A stretch of 64,000 nt of DNA from Mycobacterium sp. 1164985.4 (GTDB lineage Bacteria; Actinomycetota; Actinomycetes; Mycobacteriales; Mycobacteriaceae). The stretch spans positions 1 to 64,000 of the forward strand of contig NZ_LZMD01000083.1 in NCBI RefSeq assembly GCF_001668575.1, in the 5' to 3' direction. A program made the translations under genes and the position numbers. Shown here one piece after another: positions 7,620-16,593 of the stretch. How positions within the stretch are numbered: position 1 is the first letter of the stretch; the number at the start of each line of letters is the position of its first letter. The notes below the pieces were generated by a model, which was not told the DNA's origin, made no database searches, and saw nothing but the letters and a program-made list of their open reading frames with translations.

Positions 7620-9684
7620 GAAGGTGCGCCCGCCCGCCGCGGGCCGGGTGATCGACGAGATCGGGCGCAGCCTTTCCCGCTGGCCCGCTTTCCGGTATGA
7701 CAACACGGTCCGGATCAGCCTGTGGGTCAGCGTCGTGGTGGTCGCGGTGCTGTTCGGATGGGGCGCCTGGCAACGACGCTGGATCGCCGACGACGGCCTG
7801 ATCGTCCTGCGGACGATCCGAAACCTTTTGGCCGGCAATGGACCGGTGTTCAACGCCGGCGAGCGGGTGGAAGCCAACACCTCGACGGTGTGGACCTACC
7901 TCGTCTATCTCGGCGCGCTCGTAGGCGGCTCCGTGCGGCTGGAGTACGTGGTGCTGGTGCTGGCGCTGGTACTCAGCCTGCTCGGCGTGGTCTTCATGAT
8001 GCTGGGCACCGGCCGGTTGTACGCACCGAGCCTGCGGCGCCGACGCGCGTTGATGCTGCCCGCAGGGGCGCTGGTGTACATCGCGCTCCCGCCCGCGCGC
8101 GACTTCGCCACCTCCGGGCTCGAAAACGGTTTGGTGCTCGCGTATCTCGGCCTGCTGTGGTGGATGATGGTGTGCTGGTCGCAGGAACCGCGCAGTCGCC
8201 GCACCCCCGTCGCGCCCGGCTTGCGCGGTGGCGCACCGACGATCCGCAGGCAACCCCTCGCCGCCCAGGCCCCGCCCCCAGCGACAAGCCCGGTCAGCGG
8301 AACCTTCGATGTGGCACTGGCTTTCGTGGCGGGCCTGAGCGTTCTGGTGCGCCCCGAACTGGCGTTGATCGGCGGGCTGGCACTCGTGATGATGCTGATC
8401 GCGGCGCGCGACTGGCGCCGCCGGCTGGTGATCGTCGTCGCGGGCGGCCTGCTTCCCGTGGCGTACCAGATCTTCCGGATGGGTTACTACGGCCTTCTGG
8501 TTCCCGGTACCGCGCTGGCTAAGGACGCGACCGGTTCGAAGTGGTCGCAGGGCTTCGTCTACCTGGCGAACTTCAACCAGCCCTACCTGTTGTGGGCGCC
8601 GGCGATTCTGCTCGCGGGGCTCGCCGGCGTGGTCTGGGTCATCCGTGGGCGTCCCCGGCCGAACCGCGGTGTGGTGGGCTCGGGTCGCGGCTGGTTGGCG
8701 CGGTTGCTGCAGAGCCCTGCGGCGGTGGTGGTCTTCTTCCTCCTCAGCGGCCTGCTGCAGGCGATCTACTGGATCCGCCAAGGCGGTGACTTCATGCACG
8801 GGAGGGTGCTGCTGACCCCGGTGTTCTTGATGCTGACGCCGATCGCCGTGATCCCCGTCGTGCTGCCGGACGAAACCCGAATGGCCCGGGGCGCAGGCTA
8901 TTTGTTCGTCGGCGCCACCAGCCTGCTGTGGCTGGCCGTGGCGGGATGGGCGCTGTGGGCGGCCAATTCGCCGGGCATGGGTCGCGACGCCACACGCGTC
9001 ACGTACTCCGGAATCGTCGACGAGCGACGGTTCTACTCCCAAGCGACGGGACACGCGCATCCGCTCACCGCGGCCGACTATCTGGACTACCCGCGCATGC
9101 GCGCGGTGCTCGAGGCATTGGACAACACGCCCGACGGTGCGCTGCTGCTGCCGTCCGGAAACTACGACCAGTGGGACGTGGTGCCCGCACTGCCGCCGCC
9201 GCCCGACGCACCGAAGGACTACAAGGGTCCGCATACGGTGTTCTTCACCAACCTCGGCATGTTGGGCATGAACGTGGGACTCGACGTTCGGGTCATCGAC
9301 CAAATCGGGCTCGCGAATCCGCTTGCGGCACATACCGCTCGGCTCGAGGACGGCCGTATCGGCCACGACAAGAACCTGTTTCCCGACTGGGCGATCGCCG
9401 AGGGTCCCTTCCTCAAGGAGCCGCCGTTCATCCCGGGTTACGTCGACGAGGACTGGGTCCGACAAGCCGAGGCGGCGCTGGAGTGTCCGGCGACCGACGC
9501 GATGCTGACGTCGGTGCGGGGCCCGATGGGTCCGCGCCGTTTCCTGTCGAATCTCCTGCACGCCTACCAGTTCACGAAATACCGGATCGACCGCGTGCCC
9601 CTCTACGAATTGGCGCGCTGTGGGTTGCCGGTGCCGGAACGCGTGAACGAGCCGTACACGGGGATGCCCGCGACGGGTCCGTAA
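7597..9684 (+). CDS. aftB: Terminal beta-(1->2) arabinofuranosyltransferase AftB
   Basis: The product has up to 695 residues from GTG 7597. GTG 7624, just past the ubiA stop, is an equally possible start and would give 686. The M. tuberculosis protein begins near the VRISLWVSV segment, so the N-terminal ~35 residues are uncertain. It is a GT-C membrane glycosyltransferase with an Asp pair after the first helix (WIADDGLIVLR), as in the Emb/Aft catalytic loop. About 9-10 transmembrane helices are followed by a soluble periplasmic C-terminal domain from about residue 450. It uses decaprenyl-phospho-arabinose to cap arabinan with terminal beta-1,2 residues, the sites of mycolylation. It is last in the glf operon and is followed by the mycolyltransferases. 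Confidence 0.94.
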   Translation: MPPSSSAEKVRPPAAGRVIDEIGRSLSRWPAFRYDNTVRISLWVSVVVVAVLFGWGAWQRRWIADDGLIVLRTIRNLLAGNGPVFNAGERVEANTSTVWTYLVYLGALVGGSVRLEYVVLVLALVLSLLGVVFMMLGTGRLYAPSLRRRRALMLPAGALVYIALPPARDFATSGLENGLVLAYLGLLWWMMVCWSQEPRSRRTPVAPGLRGGAPTIRRQPLAAQAPPPATSPVSGTFDVALAFVAGLSVLVRPELALIGGLALVMMLIAARDWRRRLVIVVAGGLLPVAYQIFRMGYYGLLVPGTALAKDATGSKWSQGFVYLANFNQPYLLWAPAILLAGLAGVVWVIRGRPRPNRGVVGSGRGWLARLLQSPAAVVVFFLLSGLLQAIYWIRQGGDFMHGRVLLTPVFLMLTPIAVIPVVLPDETRMARGAGYLFVGATSLLWLAVAGWALWAANSPGMGRDATRVTYSGIVDERRFYSQATGHAHPLTAADYLDYPRMRAVLEALDNTPDGALLLPSGNYDQWDVVPALPPPPDAPKDYKGPHTVFFTNLGMLGMNVGLDVRVIDQIGLANPLAAHTARLEDGRIGHDKNLFPDWAIAEGPFLKEPPFIPGYVDEDWVRQAEAALECPATDAMLTSVRGPMGPRRFLSNLLHAYQFTKYRIDRVPLYELARCGLPVPERVNEPYTGMPATGP

Positions 9685-9752
9685 CGCCGCGACCCCTCTC
9701 GGCCGATAGACAGACGCGGATCGCTCTTCCGCTGCGCCCGAGACACGAACGG

Positions 9753-10730
9753 ATGGACCAACCTGTGCGAACTTGGCTTCGCCGAGTGCTGGCGGCGGCG
9801 GTCGCGGCCGCGGTCCTGCCGGGTGTGATCGGCGCGGTGCCGCAGGCGAGCGCCTTCTCCCGCGAGGGCCTTCCGGTCGAATACCTCGACGTCTACTCGC
9901 CGGCGATGGGGCGCATCGTCCGTGTCCAATTCCAGCCCGGCGGAAGCGAATCGGATGAGTCGAAGGCCGTCTATCTGCTCGACGGCATGCGGGCGCGAGA
10001 CGACTACAACGGATGGGACATCGAAACCGCCGCTTTCGAGTGGTTTTTCGACTCCGGGGTGGCCACCGTGATGCCGGTGGGCGGTGAGGCCGGCTTCTAC
10101 GCGGACTGGTATTCGCCGTCGAGTTTCAATAACCAGGCTTATACCTATAAATGGGAAACCTTTTTGACCGATGAGCTTCCTGCCTGGCTGGCCGCCAACA
10201 AACACGTCTCCACCACCGGCAATGCGGTCGTAGGTGTGTCCATGTCCGGCGGTTCCGCGCTGATCCTCGCCGCGCACCACCCGGATCAGTTCGCCTATGC
10301 GGCGTCGCTGTCGGGATACCTGAACCCGTCGGCGCCGCCCGTGCAGCAGGCGATCCGGGTCGCGATGCTCGACGCCGGCGGCTACAGCGTCGACAGCATG
10401 TGGGGAGCGCCGTGGGACGGGGCATGGAAGCGCAACGACCCGATCCATCAGGTCGGCAGGCTGACCGCCAACGGCACCCGCCTGTGGATTTACTGTGCGC
10501 CAGCCGAATTGACACCGCACGAGGTGGACTCCGCTCCCACCGCCGACAGCCTGGACGCGTTGGCCCCGAAGAGCAACAAAGACTTCCAGAAGGCCTATGA
10601 GACGGCCGGAGGAAACAACGCCACGTTCGAATTCCCGGCACAGGGAAATCACGCGTGGCCGGACTGGGGTGCGCAACTGCAAACCCTGAAACCAGACCTG
10701 GTCACAACACTCCAAGGCGGAGGCGCGTGA
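9753..10730 (+). CDS. Antigen 85-family mycolyltransferase paralogue without the conserved cysteine pair
   Basis: The product has 325 residues with a signal peptide ending near PQASA/FSREGLPVEYL. Antigen 85 enzymes transfer mycolates to trehalose and arabinan outside the membrane. Probable nucleophile Ser163 lies in VGVSMSGGSA, which resembles Ag85C, and the catalytic His300 in GNHAWPDWG. Where canonical Ag85 proteins have C-G-K-A-G-C before TYKWETFL, this one reads SFNNQAYTYKWETFL, so both cysteines are missing. The position of the catalytic Glu (KFLEGLTLRTN in Ag85C) aligns with Asp (DSLDALAPKSN). It precedes canonical fbpA by 120 bp. Because ORFs in this frame extend upstream, the start is set at ATG 9753, just before the signal peptide. 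Confidence 0.85.
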   Translation: MDQPVRTWLRRVLAAAVAAAVLPGVIGAVPQASAFSREGLPVEYLDVYSPAMGRIVRVQFQPGGSESDESKAVYLLDGMRARDDYNGWDIETAAFEWFFDSGVATVMPVGGEAGFYADWYSPSSFNNQAYTYKWETFLTDELPAWLAANKHVSTTGNAVVGVSMSGGSALILAAHHPDQFAYAASLSGYLNPSAPPVQQAIRVAMLDAGGYSVDSMWGAPWDGAWKRNDPIHQVGRLTANGTRLWIYCAPAELTPHEVDSAPTADSLDALAPKSNKDFQKAYETAGGNNATFEFPAQGNHAWPDWGAQLQTLKPDLVTTLQGGGA

Positions 10731-10850
10731 CCAGGGTCGACATCTCTCGAATGGGAAGATCACGCCGACGTGTGGTTGACTGCACGGGTTACGCGGCTTG
10801 CCTGTGAGGCGGTTCCGCGTGCGGCATACAACAGATGGGATAGATGAAGC

Positions 10851-11900
10851 ATGAAGTTCGTTGGCAAGATCCGGGGTGCCTGGGTCCGCCGGCTTGCGGG
10901 AGCCGCGCTTGCGGCCGCCGTGCTGCCGGGCTTGGTGAGCGCCATCGGAGGCTCGGCCACCGCGGGGGCTTTCTCTCGTCCGGGTCTGCCGGTCGAGTAC
11001 CTCATGGTTCCGTCCGCAGGGATGGGCCGTGACATCAAGGTGCAGTTCCAGAACGGCGGTCCGAACGCGCCGGGCGTCTACCTGCTCGACGGGCTTCGCG
11101 CGCAGGATGACTTCAACGGCTGGGACATCAACACTGCGGCGTTCGAGTGGTATCTGGACTCCGGACTCGCCGTGATCATGCCGGTGGGTGGCCAGTCCAG
11201 CTTCTACAGCGACTGGTACAAGCCGGCCTGCGGCAAGGCCGGTTGCTCGACCTACAAGTGGGAGACGTTCCTGACGCAGGAACTCCCCGCGTACCTGGCG
11301 GCGAACAAGGGTGTGAACCCGAACCGCAACGCCGCAGTCGGGCTGTCCATGGCCGGCTCGGCCGCGCTCACGCTGGCCATCTACTACCCGCAGCAGTTCC
11401 AGTACGCCGCTTCGCTGTCGGGCTTCCTGAACCTCTCCGAGGGCTGGTGGCCGATGCTGGTCGGTCTGTCGATGGGTGACGCCGGCGGCTACGAGTCCGA
11501 GGACATGTGGGGCCCGTCGAGCGATCCCGCGTGGAAGCGCAACGACCCGATGGTCAACATCGACAAGCTGGTCGCCAACGGCACCCGCATCTGGGTGTTC
11601 TGCGGTAACGGCAAGCCTGCCGAGATCAACGGTCAGGTCGCCGGTGACAACTTCAACGCGAAATTCCTGGAGAGCTTCACGCTGCGCACGAACGAGACGT
11701 TCCAGGAGGAGTACCTCGCGGCGGGCGGTAAGAACGGTGTGTTCAACTTCCCCGCCGGTGGTACGCACGACTGGCCCTACTGGGGTCAGCAGCTCCAGCA
11801 GATGAAGCCGGACATCCAGCGCGTGCTCGGCGCAACGCCGCAGCCGTCGACTCCGATCGCCACGCAGGCTTCGATGGAGACGACCGACGCCGGTAACTGA
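10851..11900 (+). CDS. fbpA: Antigen 85 mycolyltransferase (FbpA-type)
   Basis: The product has 349 residues. The signal peptide ends near ATAGA/FSRPGLPVEYL. The nucleophile is Ser166 in VGLSMAGSAA. The acid lies in KFLESFTLRTN and the catalytic His in GTHDWPYWG. The conserved pair CGKAGC before TYKWETFL is intact. It transfers mycolic acids between trehalose monomycolates and onto arabinogalactan in the outer periplasm, and it binds fibronectin. A Pro/Thr-rich tail of about 25 residues follows the hydrolase core. A strong hairpin terminator lies 27 bp downstream of the stop. Confidence 0.95.
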   Translation: MKFVGKIRGAWVRRLAGAALAAAVLPGLVSAIGGSATAGAFSRPGLPVEYLMVPSAGMGRDIKVQFQNGGPNAPGVYLLDGLRAQDDFNGWDINTAAFEWYLDSGLAVIMPVGGQSSFYSDWYKPACGKAGCSTYKWETFLTQELPAYLAANKGVNPNRNAAVGLSMAGSAALTLAIYYPQQFQYAASLSGFLNLSEGWWPMLVGLSMGDAGGYESEDMWGPSSDPAWKRNDPMVNIDKLVANGTRIWVFCGNGKPAEINGQVAGDNFNAKFLESFTLRTNETFQEEYLAAGGKNGVFNFPAGGTHDWPYWGQQLQQMKPDIQRVLGATPQPSTPIATQASMETTDAGN

Positions 11901-11927
11901 CTGGTACGGCAATAACTTCATAGTCGG

Positions 11928-11955
11928 CGGCGGCGACCCTGCGGGGTCGCCGCCG
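11928..11955 (+). terminator. Rho-independent terminator of fbpA
   Basis: A perfect 12-bp GC stem (11928-11939 with 11944-11955) has a 4-nt loop. It is followed after TTGGCC by five Ts (11962-11966). It lies 27 bp after the fbpA stop. Confidence 0.85.
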
Positions 11956-11958
11956 TTG

Positions 11959-12019
11959 GCCTTTTTGGCTCCTCGCGTCCGCGGCAGCCTTTCTGGCTCC
12001 TCGCGTCCGCGGGGCCTTT
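11959..12019. repeat. 28-bp tandem repeat, about 2.2 copies, each starting with a GCCTTT run
   Basis: Units 11959-11986 and 11987-12014 share a 19-bp exact core (11966-11984 and 11994-12012), and a partial third unit (GCCTTTT) begins near 12014. They lie directly behind the fbpA terminator and before fbpD. Each unit carries a T-run after a GC-rich block. Confidence 0.8.
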
Positions 12020-12095
12020 TCCGACCACGCCCGCGCCCGTGTGTGATTGACTACCTCGCGCGGGGACAGCAGACCGATGTGAGGTGGGCGAGCCG

Positions 12096-12983
12096 ATGCA
12101 GGGGATCTTCCGGGCGATCTTGACCGTGGCGCTGGCTGCGGGTCTGTGGTCCGCGGGCACGGCGGTCGCGCCGTCGGCCGAGGCGCAAGTCGAGATGCTG
12201 ATGGTGCCGTCGGGCGCGATGGGGCGCGACATCCCCGTCGCCTTCCAGGGCGGCGGCCCGCACGCGGTCGTACTGCTCGACGCGTTCAACGCCGCACCCG
12301 ACGTGAGCAACTGGGTGACCGCGGGCAACGCGATGAACACGCTCGCCGGAAAGGGCATCTCGGTCGCGGCGCCCGCGGGCGGTGCGTGGAGCATGTACAC
12401 CAACTGGGAGGCCGACGGCAGCCGCCAGTGGGAGACCTTCCTCGCCGACGAGCTGCCGAACTGGTTGGCCGCCAACAAGGGGCTGGCGCCGTCGGGCCAC
12501 GGCATCGTCGGTGCGGCGCAGGGCGGCTACGGAGCAATGGCGATGGCCACCTTCCACCCGGACCGCTACCGCTTCGCCGGGTCGCTGTCCGGCTTCCTCA
12601 CCCCCGAACGCACCGGCGTCGACGGGGCGATCACCGCCGGCCTGGCGCAGTTCGGCGGCGTCGAGACCCGCAACATGTGGGGCCTGCCACAGCTCGGCCG
12701 GTGGAAGTGGCATTCGCCGAACGTCCATGTGCAGTTGCTGGCCGACAACAACACCCGCCTGTGGGTGTGGAGCGCTCCCGTCGGAGGTTGCCCCGACCCG
12801 GCCGCGATGATCGGCTATTGCGACATCGCCCAGGGCACCAATCGCGAGTTCTACCAGCACTACCGCTCCGTCGGCGGCAAGAACGGGCATTTCGACTTCC
12901 CGACGAGCGGTAGCCACGATTGGGGCTCTTGGAGCGGTCAGCTCGCGGCGATGAGCGGCGAGTTGGCGGCCACCATCGCATAG
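12096..12983 (+). CDS. fbpD: FbpD/MPT51-type antigen 85 relative, non-catalytic
   Basis: The product has 295 residues from ATG 12096; a GTG at 12084 would add four residues. The signal peptide ends near PSAEA/QVEMLMVP. The alpha/beta-hydrolase fold of antigen 85 is retained (WETFLADELPNWLAANKG; GSHDWGSW). The nucleophile elbow reads VGAAQGGYG, so the serine is replaced by alanine and no mycolyltransferase activity is expected. This matches MPT51/FbpD, a secreted fibronectin- and carbohydrate-binding protein. It also has a CPDPAAMIGYC pair that could form a disulfide. It follows the tandem repeat and probably has its own promoter. Confidence 0.92.
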   Translation: MQGIFRAILTVALAAGLWSAGTAVAPSAEAQVEMLMVPSGAMGRDIPVAFQGGGPHAVVLLDAFNAAPDVSNWVTAGNAMNTLAGKGISVAAPAGGAWSMYTNWEADGSRQWETFLADELPNWLAANKGLAPSGHGIVGAAQGGYGAMAMATFHPDRYRFAGSLSGFLTPERTGVDGAITAGLAQFGGVETRNMWGLPQLGRWKWHSPNVHVQLLADNNTRLWVWSAPVGGCPDPAAMIGYCDIAQGTNREFYQHYRSVGGKNGHFDFPTSGSHDWGSWSGQLAAMSGELAATIA

Positions 12984-13039
12984 CCGGCGGGCCGATCTCG
13001 AGAACCGGGCCGCCCGTCGGCAGCCGGTACCTTGGAGGG

Positions 13040-13498
13040 GTGCAACGCTCGGTACGAACGACGGCGGCAGGATCGCTGCTGATAGCTTCGGCGACGGCGT
13101 TGCTGACCGGTTGTTCCGGCCACGACGTGATGGCGGCCATGGGGCTGCCGACGTCCGAGGCGGCCCCCGCCCCCGGCGCACCCAGTGAGGCGACCCCGGT
13201 TCCGCCGTCGGCGACGGGGCACTCCAACACGCTCGTCCTGACCGATCGGCAGCAGGGTTATCTCGACGCCCTGGCCGCCGCCGGGGTGACGCGGTCCAGC
13301 GACCTGCTGGCACTTCGAATCGGCTCGTACGTGTGTCAGGCCCGCGCCGCCAAGCACGACGACCAGAAGGTGTGGGACTCGGTCTATCCGCTGGTGCGCG
13401 GCGATGTGAGGGACCAGATCTCCGGTACGGCGCCGACCGTCGACCTCGATGCCGCCACCGCCGATTACATTCGCATCGCATCCGAACGACTCTGCTAG
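13040..13498 (+). CDS. DUF732-type mycobacterial lipoprotein
   Basis: The product has 152 residues. The GTG start at 13040 directly follows GGAGGGG. A signal peptide with lipobox LLTGC predicts lipid anchoring. A Pro/Ala-rich linker is followed by a compact domain with two cysteines (SYVCQARAA and the C-terminal ERLC), the typical layout of DUF732 secreted proteins (QGYLDALAAAGVTRSSD). The molecular function is unknown. It is 18 bp upstream of the Culp6 gene and probably co-transcribed with it. Confidence 0.75.
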   Translation: MQRSVRTTAAGSLLIASATALLTGCSGHDVMAAMGLPTSEAAPAPGAPSEATPVPPSATGHSNTLVLTDRQQGYLDALAAAGVTRSSDLLALRIGSYVCQARAAKHDDQKVWDSVYPLVRGDVRDQISGTAPTVDLDAATADYIRIASERLC

Positions 13499-13516
13499 CA
13501 GGAGCCCAACCGATAC

Positions 13517-14521
13517 ATGGCCACAACAAACCGGCGGAAACGCCACCGCATCCTCGCGCTCATCGCAGCCGCCGCGATGGCGCTCGTGGTGGTGCTGGTG
13601 ATCGTGATCGTCGTCGTCATCCTGCGCCAACCCGAGGGGCCGATTGGGGTCCCACCGACGGGCGCGCCGCCGACCGGTGTCAGCCCGACCAAGAAGCCCC
13701 GCCCGGAGTTCCAGGACGCGAGTTGTCCCGACGTGCAGCTGATGTCGATTCCCGGCACCTGGGAGTCCTCACCACAACTCGATCCGTTCAACCCGACGCA
13801 GTTCCCGATCGCGCTGCTGCTCAATGTCACCAACCCGGTCCGCGGGGCCTTCGGAAACGACCGCGTCGAGGTGTTCACCGTTCCGTATACCGCGCAGTTC
13901 CACAATCCGTTCTCGCAGGACGGCCAGATGAGCTACAACGACAGCCGCGCCGAAGGCTTCAACGCGGCGGTCAAGGCGATGACGGACATGAACGAGCGCT
14001 GCCCGCTGACCAGTTATGTGCTCGTCGGGTTCTCGCAGGGCGCGGTGATCGCCGGAGACATCGCCAGCGACATCGGCAACGGGCGCGGTCCGGTCGACGA
14101 GGACCTGGTGCTGGGTGTGACCTTGATCGCCGACGGTCGCAGGCAGAGTGGCGTAGGCCGTGACGTCGGCCCCAACCCGCCCGGGCAAGGCGCGGAGATC
14201 ACGCTGCGCGACGTGCCCATGCTCGAGGGCATGGGGCTGGCGATGACCGGCCCGCGGCCCGGCGGTTTCGGCATGCTCAACGACCGGGTCAACGAGATCT
14301 GCGCGCCCGGCGACCTGATCTGTTCGGCACCTCCGGAGGCGTTCAACATCATGAACCTGCCGAAGACCATCGACATCCTCCTCGGCGGTGCGGGACAACC
14401 GATCCACGCGATGTACGCGACCACGCAGTTCTGGAATCTCGACGGCGCGTCCGCCACGCAGTGGACGCAGGGGTGGGCACAGGAACTGATCGATAACGCC
14501 CCGCACCCAAAACATGGCTGA
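13517..14521 (+). CDS. culp6: Cutinase-like envelope lipase/thioesterase Culp6 (Rv3802c family)
   Basis: The product has 334 residues. A single N-terminal membrane anchor (about residues 11-36) is followed by a Pro-rich linker and a cutinase alpha/beta-hydrolase domain. The nucleophile is Ser173 in LVGFSQGAV. The acid is the Asp in EICAPGDLICSAP, flanked by cysteines, and the His is in GQPIHAMYATT. Rv3802c is an essential phospholipase/thioesterase in the mycobacterial periplasm linked to mycolate homeostasis. Its conserved position directly upstream of fadD32-pks13 supports the assignment. Confidence 0.93.
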   Translation: MATTNRRKRHRILALIAAAAMALVVVLVIVIVVVILRQPEGPIGVPPTGAPPTGVSPTKKPRPEFQDASCPDVQLMSIPGTWESSPQLDPFNPTQFPIALLLNVTNPVRGAFGNDRVEVFTVPYTAQFHNPFSQDGQMSYNDSRAEGFNAAVKAMTDMNERCPLTSYVLVGFSQGAVIAGDIASDIGNGRGPVDEDLVLGVTLIADGRRQSGVGRDVGPNPPGQGAEITLRDVPMLEGMGLAMTGPRPGGFGMLNDRVNEICAPGDLICSAPPEAFNIMNLPKTIDILLGGAGQPIHAMYATTQFWNLDGASATQWTQGWAQELIDNAPHPKHG

Positions 14522-14539
14522 GCTGTTATGCGACCTGAT

Positions 14540-14568
14540 TTGGACCGCGACAACCAGTCACCTAACAT
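14540..14568 (+). promoter_or_regulatory. Candidate SigA-type promoter for fadD32-pks13-accD4
   Basis: TTGGAC (14540-14545) and TAACAT (14563-14568, fits TANNNT) are separated by 17 bp, in an AT-rich patch unusual for this region. A leader of about 130 nt to the fadD32 ATG would follow. This rests on sequence match only. Confidence 0.4.
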
Positions 14569-14703
14569 TAAGAAAAAACTAAGAGCAGTAAGCGGATAGC
14601 CGACGGTACGATTTGCGGGGTCCTGGGGGCGGGGCTTGCACGGCGGCTCCGAAATCATGTGCGATCGGCATCGAGAAGCGTGTGCCGCTGACAGGAGAGT
14701 GCG

Positions 14704-16593
14704 ATGGGGTTCCATAACCCGTTCATTAAGGACGGACTGATCAAGTTTCCCGACAACGGAAGCCTGGTCAAACACGTCGAACGATGGGCGAAGGTGCGTG
14801 GGGACAAGCTCGCCTACCGGTTCCTGGACTTCTCCACCGAGCGTGACGGCGTCGCGCGCGACCTGCGCTGGGCCGACTTCGGCGCCCGCAACCGGGCCGT
14901 CGGTGCCCGCCTCCAGCAGGTCACGCAGCCCGGCGACCGCGTCGCGATCCTGTGTCCGCAGAACCTCGATTATCTCGTCGCGTTCTTCGGCACGCTGTAC
15001 TCCGGCCGCATCGCGGTCCCGCTGTTCGACCCGAACGAACCGGGTCACGTGGGTCGCCTGCACGCCGTGCTCGACGACTGCGAGCCGTCGGCGATCCTGA
15101 CCACCACCGAGGCCGCCGAGGGAGTGCGCAAGTTCTTCCGCACCCGCCCGGCCAATCAGCGTCCCCGCGTCATCGCGGTCGACGCGGTGCCGAACGAGGT
15201 CGGCGCGACCTGGGAAGCGGTCGACGTCGACGAGCACACGATCGCCTACCTGCAGTACACGTCGGGCTCGACGCGGATCCCGACCGGTGTGCAGATCACC
15301 CACCTGAACCTGGCCACCAACGTGGTGCAGGTGATCGAGGCGCTGGAGGGCGAAGAGGGCGACCGCGGCGTGTCCTGGCTGCCGTTCTTCCACGACATGG
15401 GCCTGATCACCGTGCTGCTGTCGCCGATGATCGGCCACTACGTCACGTTCATGACCCCGGCAGCGTTCGTGCGCCGCCCGGGCCGCTGGATCCGCGAGCT
15501 CGCCCGAAAGGAAGGCGACACCGGCGGAACCATCTCGGTGGCCCCGAACTTCGCGTTCGACCACGCCGCGGCCCGCGGTGTGCCCAAGGACGGCGAACCG
15601 CCGCTGGACCTGTCGAACGTCAAGTGCATCCTCAACGGCAGCGAGCCGATCTCGGCGGCCACCGTGCGGCGCTTCAACGAGGCGTTCGGCCCGTTCGGTT
15701 TCCAGCCCAAGGCGATCAAGCCGTCCTACGGTCTGGCCGAGGCGACGCTGTTCGTGTCGACCACTCCGATGGAGGCCGAGCCGACCATCACGCCGGTCGA
15801 CCGCGACGAGCTCAACGCCGGCCGCTTCGTTCCGGTGGCCGAGGATTCACCCAAGGCGGTGCCGCAGGCAGGCGCGGGCAAGATCGGCGTCGCCGAGTGG
15901 GCGGTCATCGTCGACAACGACACCGCCACCGAGTTGCCCGACGGGCAGATCGGCGAGATCTGGATCAGCGGTCAGAACATGGGCACGGGCTACTGGGGGA
16001 AGTCCGAAGAGACCATCGCGACCTTCCAGAACATCCTCAAGTCGCGGACCAACCCGTCGCACGCCGAAGGCGCCACCGACGAGGCGACCTGGGTGCGCAC
16101 CGGTGACCTCGGCGCCTACTACGACGGTGAGCTCTACATCACCGGCCGCGTCAAGGATCTGGTGATCATCGACGGGCGCAACCACTATCCGCAGGACCTG
16201 GAGTACTCCGCACAGGAGGCGACCAAGGCGCTGCGCACCGGGTTCGTCGCGGCGTTCTCGGTGCCCGCCAACCAGCTGCCGGACGAGGTGTTCGAGAACG
16301 CCCACTCCGGCCTCAAGCGCGATCCCGACGACACCTCCGAGCAGCTGGTGATCGTCGGTGAACGGGCACCGGGCTCCCACAAGCTCGACATGGGTCCCAT
16401 CGCCGACGACATCCGCGCCGCGATCGCCGTGCGCCACGGCGTCACCGTTCGCGACGTCCTGCTGACCCCCGCGGGCGCGATCCCCCGCACCTCGAGCGGC
16501 AAGATCGGCCGTCGAGCGTGCCGCTCGGCTTACCTGGACGGCAGTCTGCGCAGCGGGAAGATCGCCAACGCGTTCCCCGACGAGAGTGACTGA
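14704..16593 (+). CDS. fadD32: Long-chain fatty-acyl-AMP ligase FadD32
   Basis: The product has 629 residues (family about 637). The ATG is preceded by AGGAG at 7-8 nt. It activates the C50-60 meromycolate as acyl-AMP and loads it on the N-terminal ACP of Pks13. The ATP-binding motif is QYTSGSTRIPTG. Other adenylation motifs are GEIWISGQNMGTGYWG and YITGRVKDLVIIDGRNHYP, and the C-terminal Lys is in RTSSGKIGRRACR. Its end overlaps the pks13 GTG by 8 nt, so the two partners are co-translated. Confidence 0.97.
   Translation: MGFHNPFIKDGLIKFPDNGSLVKHVERWAKVRGDKLAYRFLDFSTERDGVARDLRWADFGARNRAVGARLQQVTQPGDRVAILCPQNLDYLVAFFGTLYSGRIAVPLFDPNEPGHVGRLHAVLDDCEPSAILTTTEAAEGVRKFFRTRPANQRPRVIAVDAVPNEVGATWEAVDVDEHTIAYLQYTSGSTRIPTGVQITHLNLATNVVQVIEALEGEEGDRGVSWLPFFHDMGLITVLLSPMIGHYVTFMTPAAFVRRPGRWIRELARKEGDTGGTISVAPNFAFDHAAARGVPKDGEPPLDLSNVKCILNGSEPISAATVRRFNEAFGPFGFQPKAIKPSYGLAEATLFVSTTPMEAEPTITPVDRDELNAGRFVPVAEDSPKAVPQAGAGKIGVAEWAVIVDNDTATELPDGQIGEIWISGQNMGTGYWGKSEETIATFQNILKSRTNPSHAEGATDEATWVRTGDLGAYYDGELYITGRVKDLVIIDGRNHYPQDLEYSAQEATKALRTGFVAAFSVPANQLPDEVFENAHSGLKRDPDDTSEQLVIVGERAPGSHKLDMGPIADDIRAAIAVRHGVTVRDVLLTPAGAIPRTSSGKIGRRACRSAYLDGSLRSGKIANAFPDESD

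Noticed and set aside
9603..11921. 772-codon - strand frame across fbp genes
   Set aside because: It is an antisense shadow produced by high third-position GC in aftB and the antigen 85 genes; no family motif is present.
12096..12983. FbpD as a broken antigen 85 pseudogene
   Set aside because: The serine-to-alanine change is normal for the MPT51/FbpD family, and the frame and signal peptide are intact.
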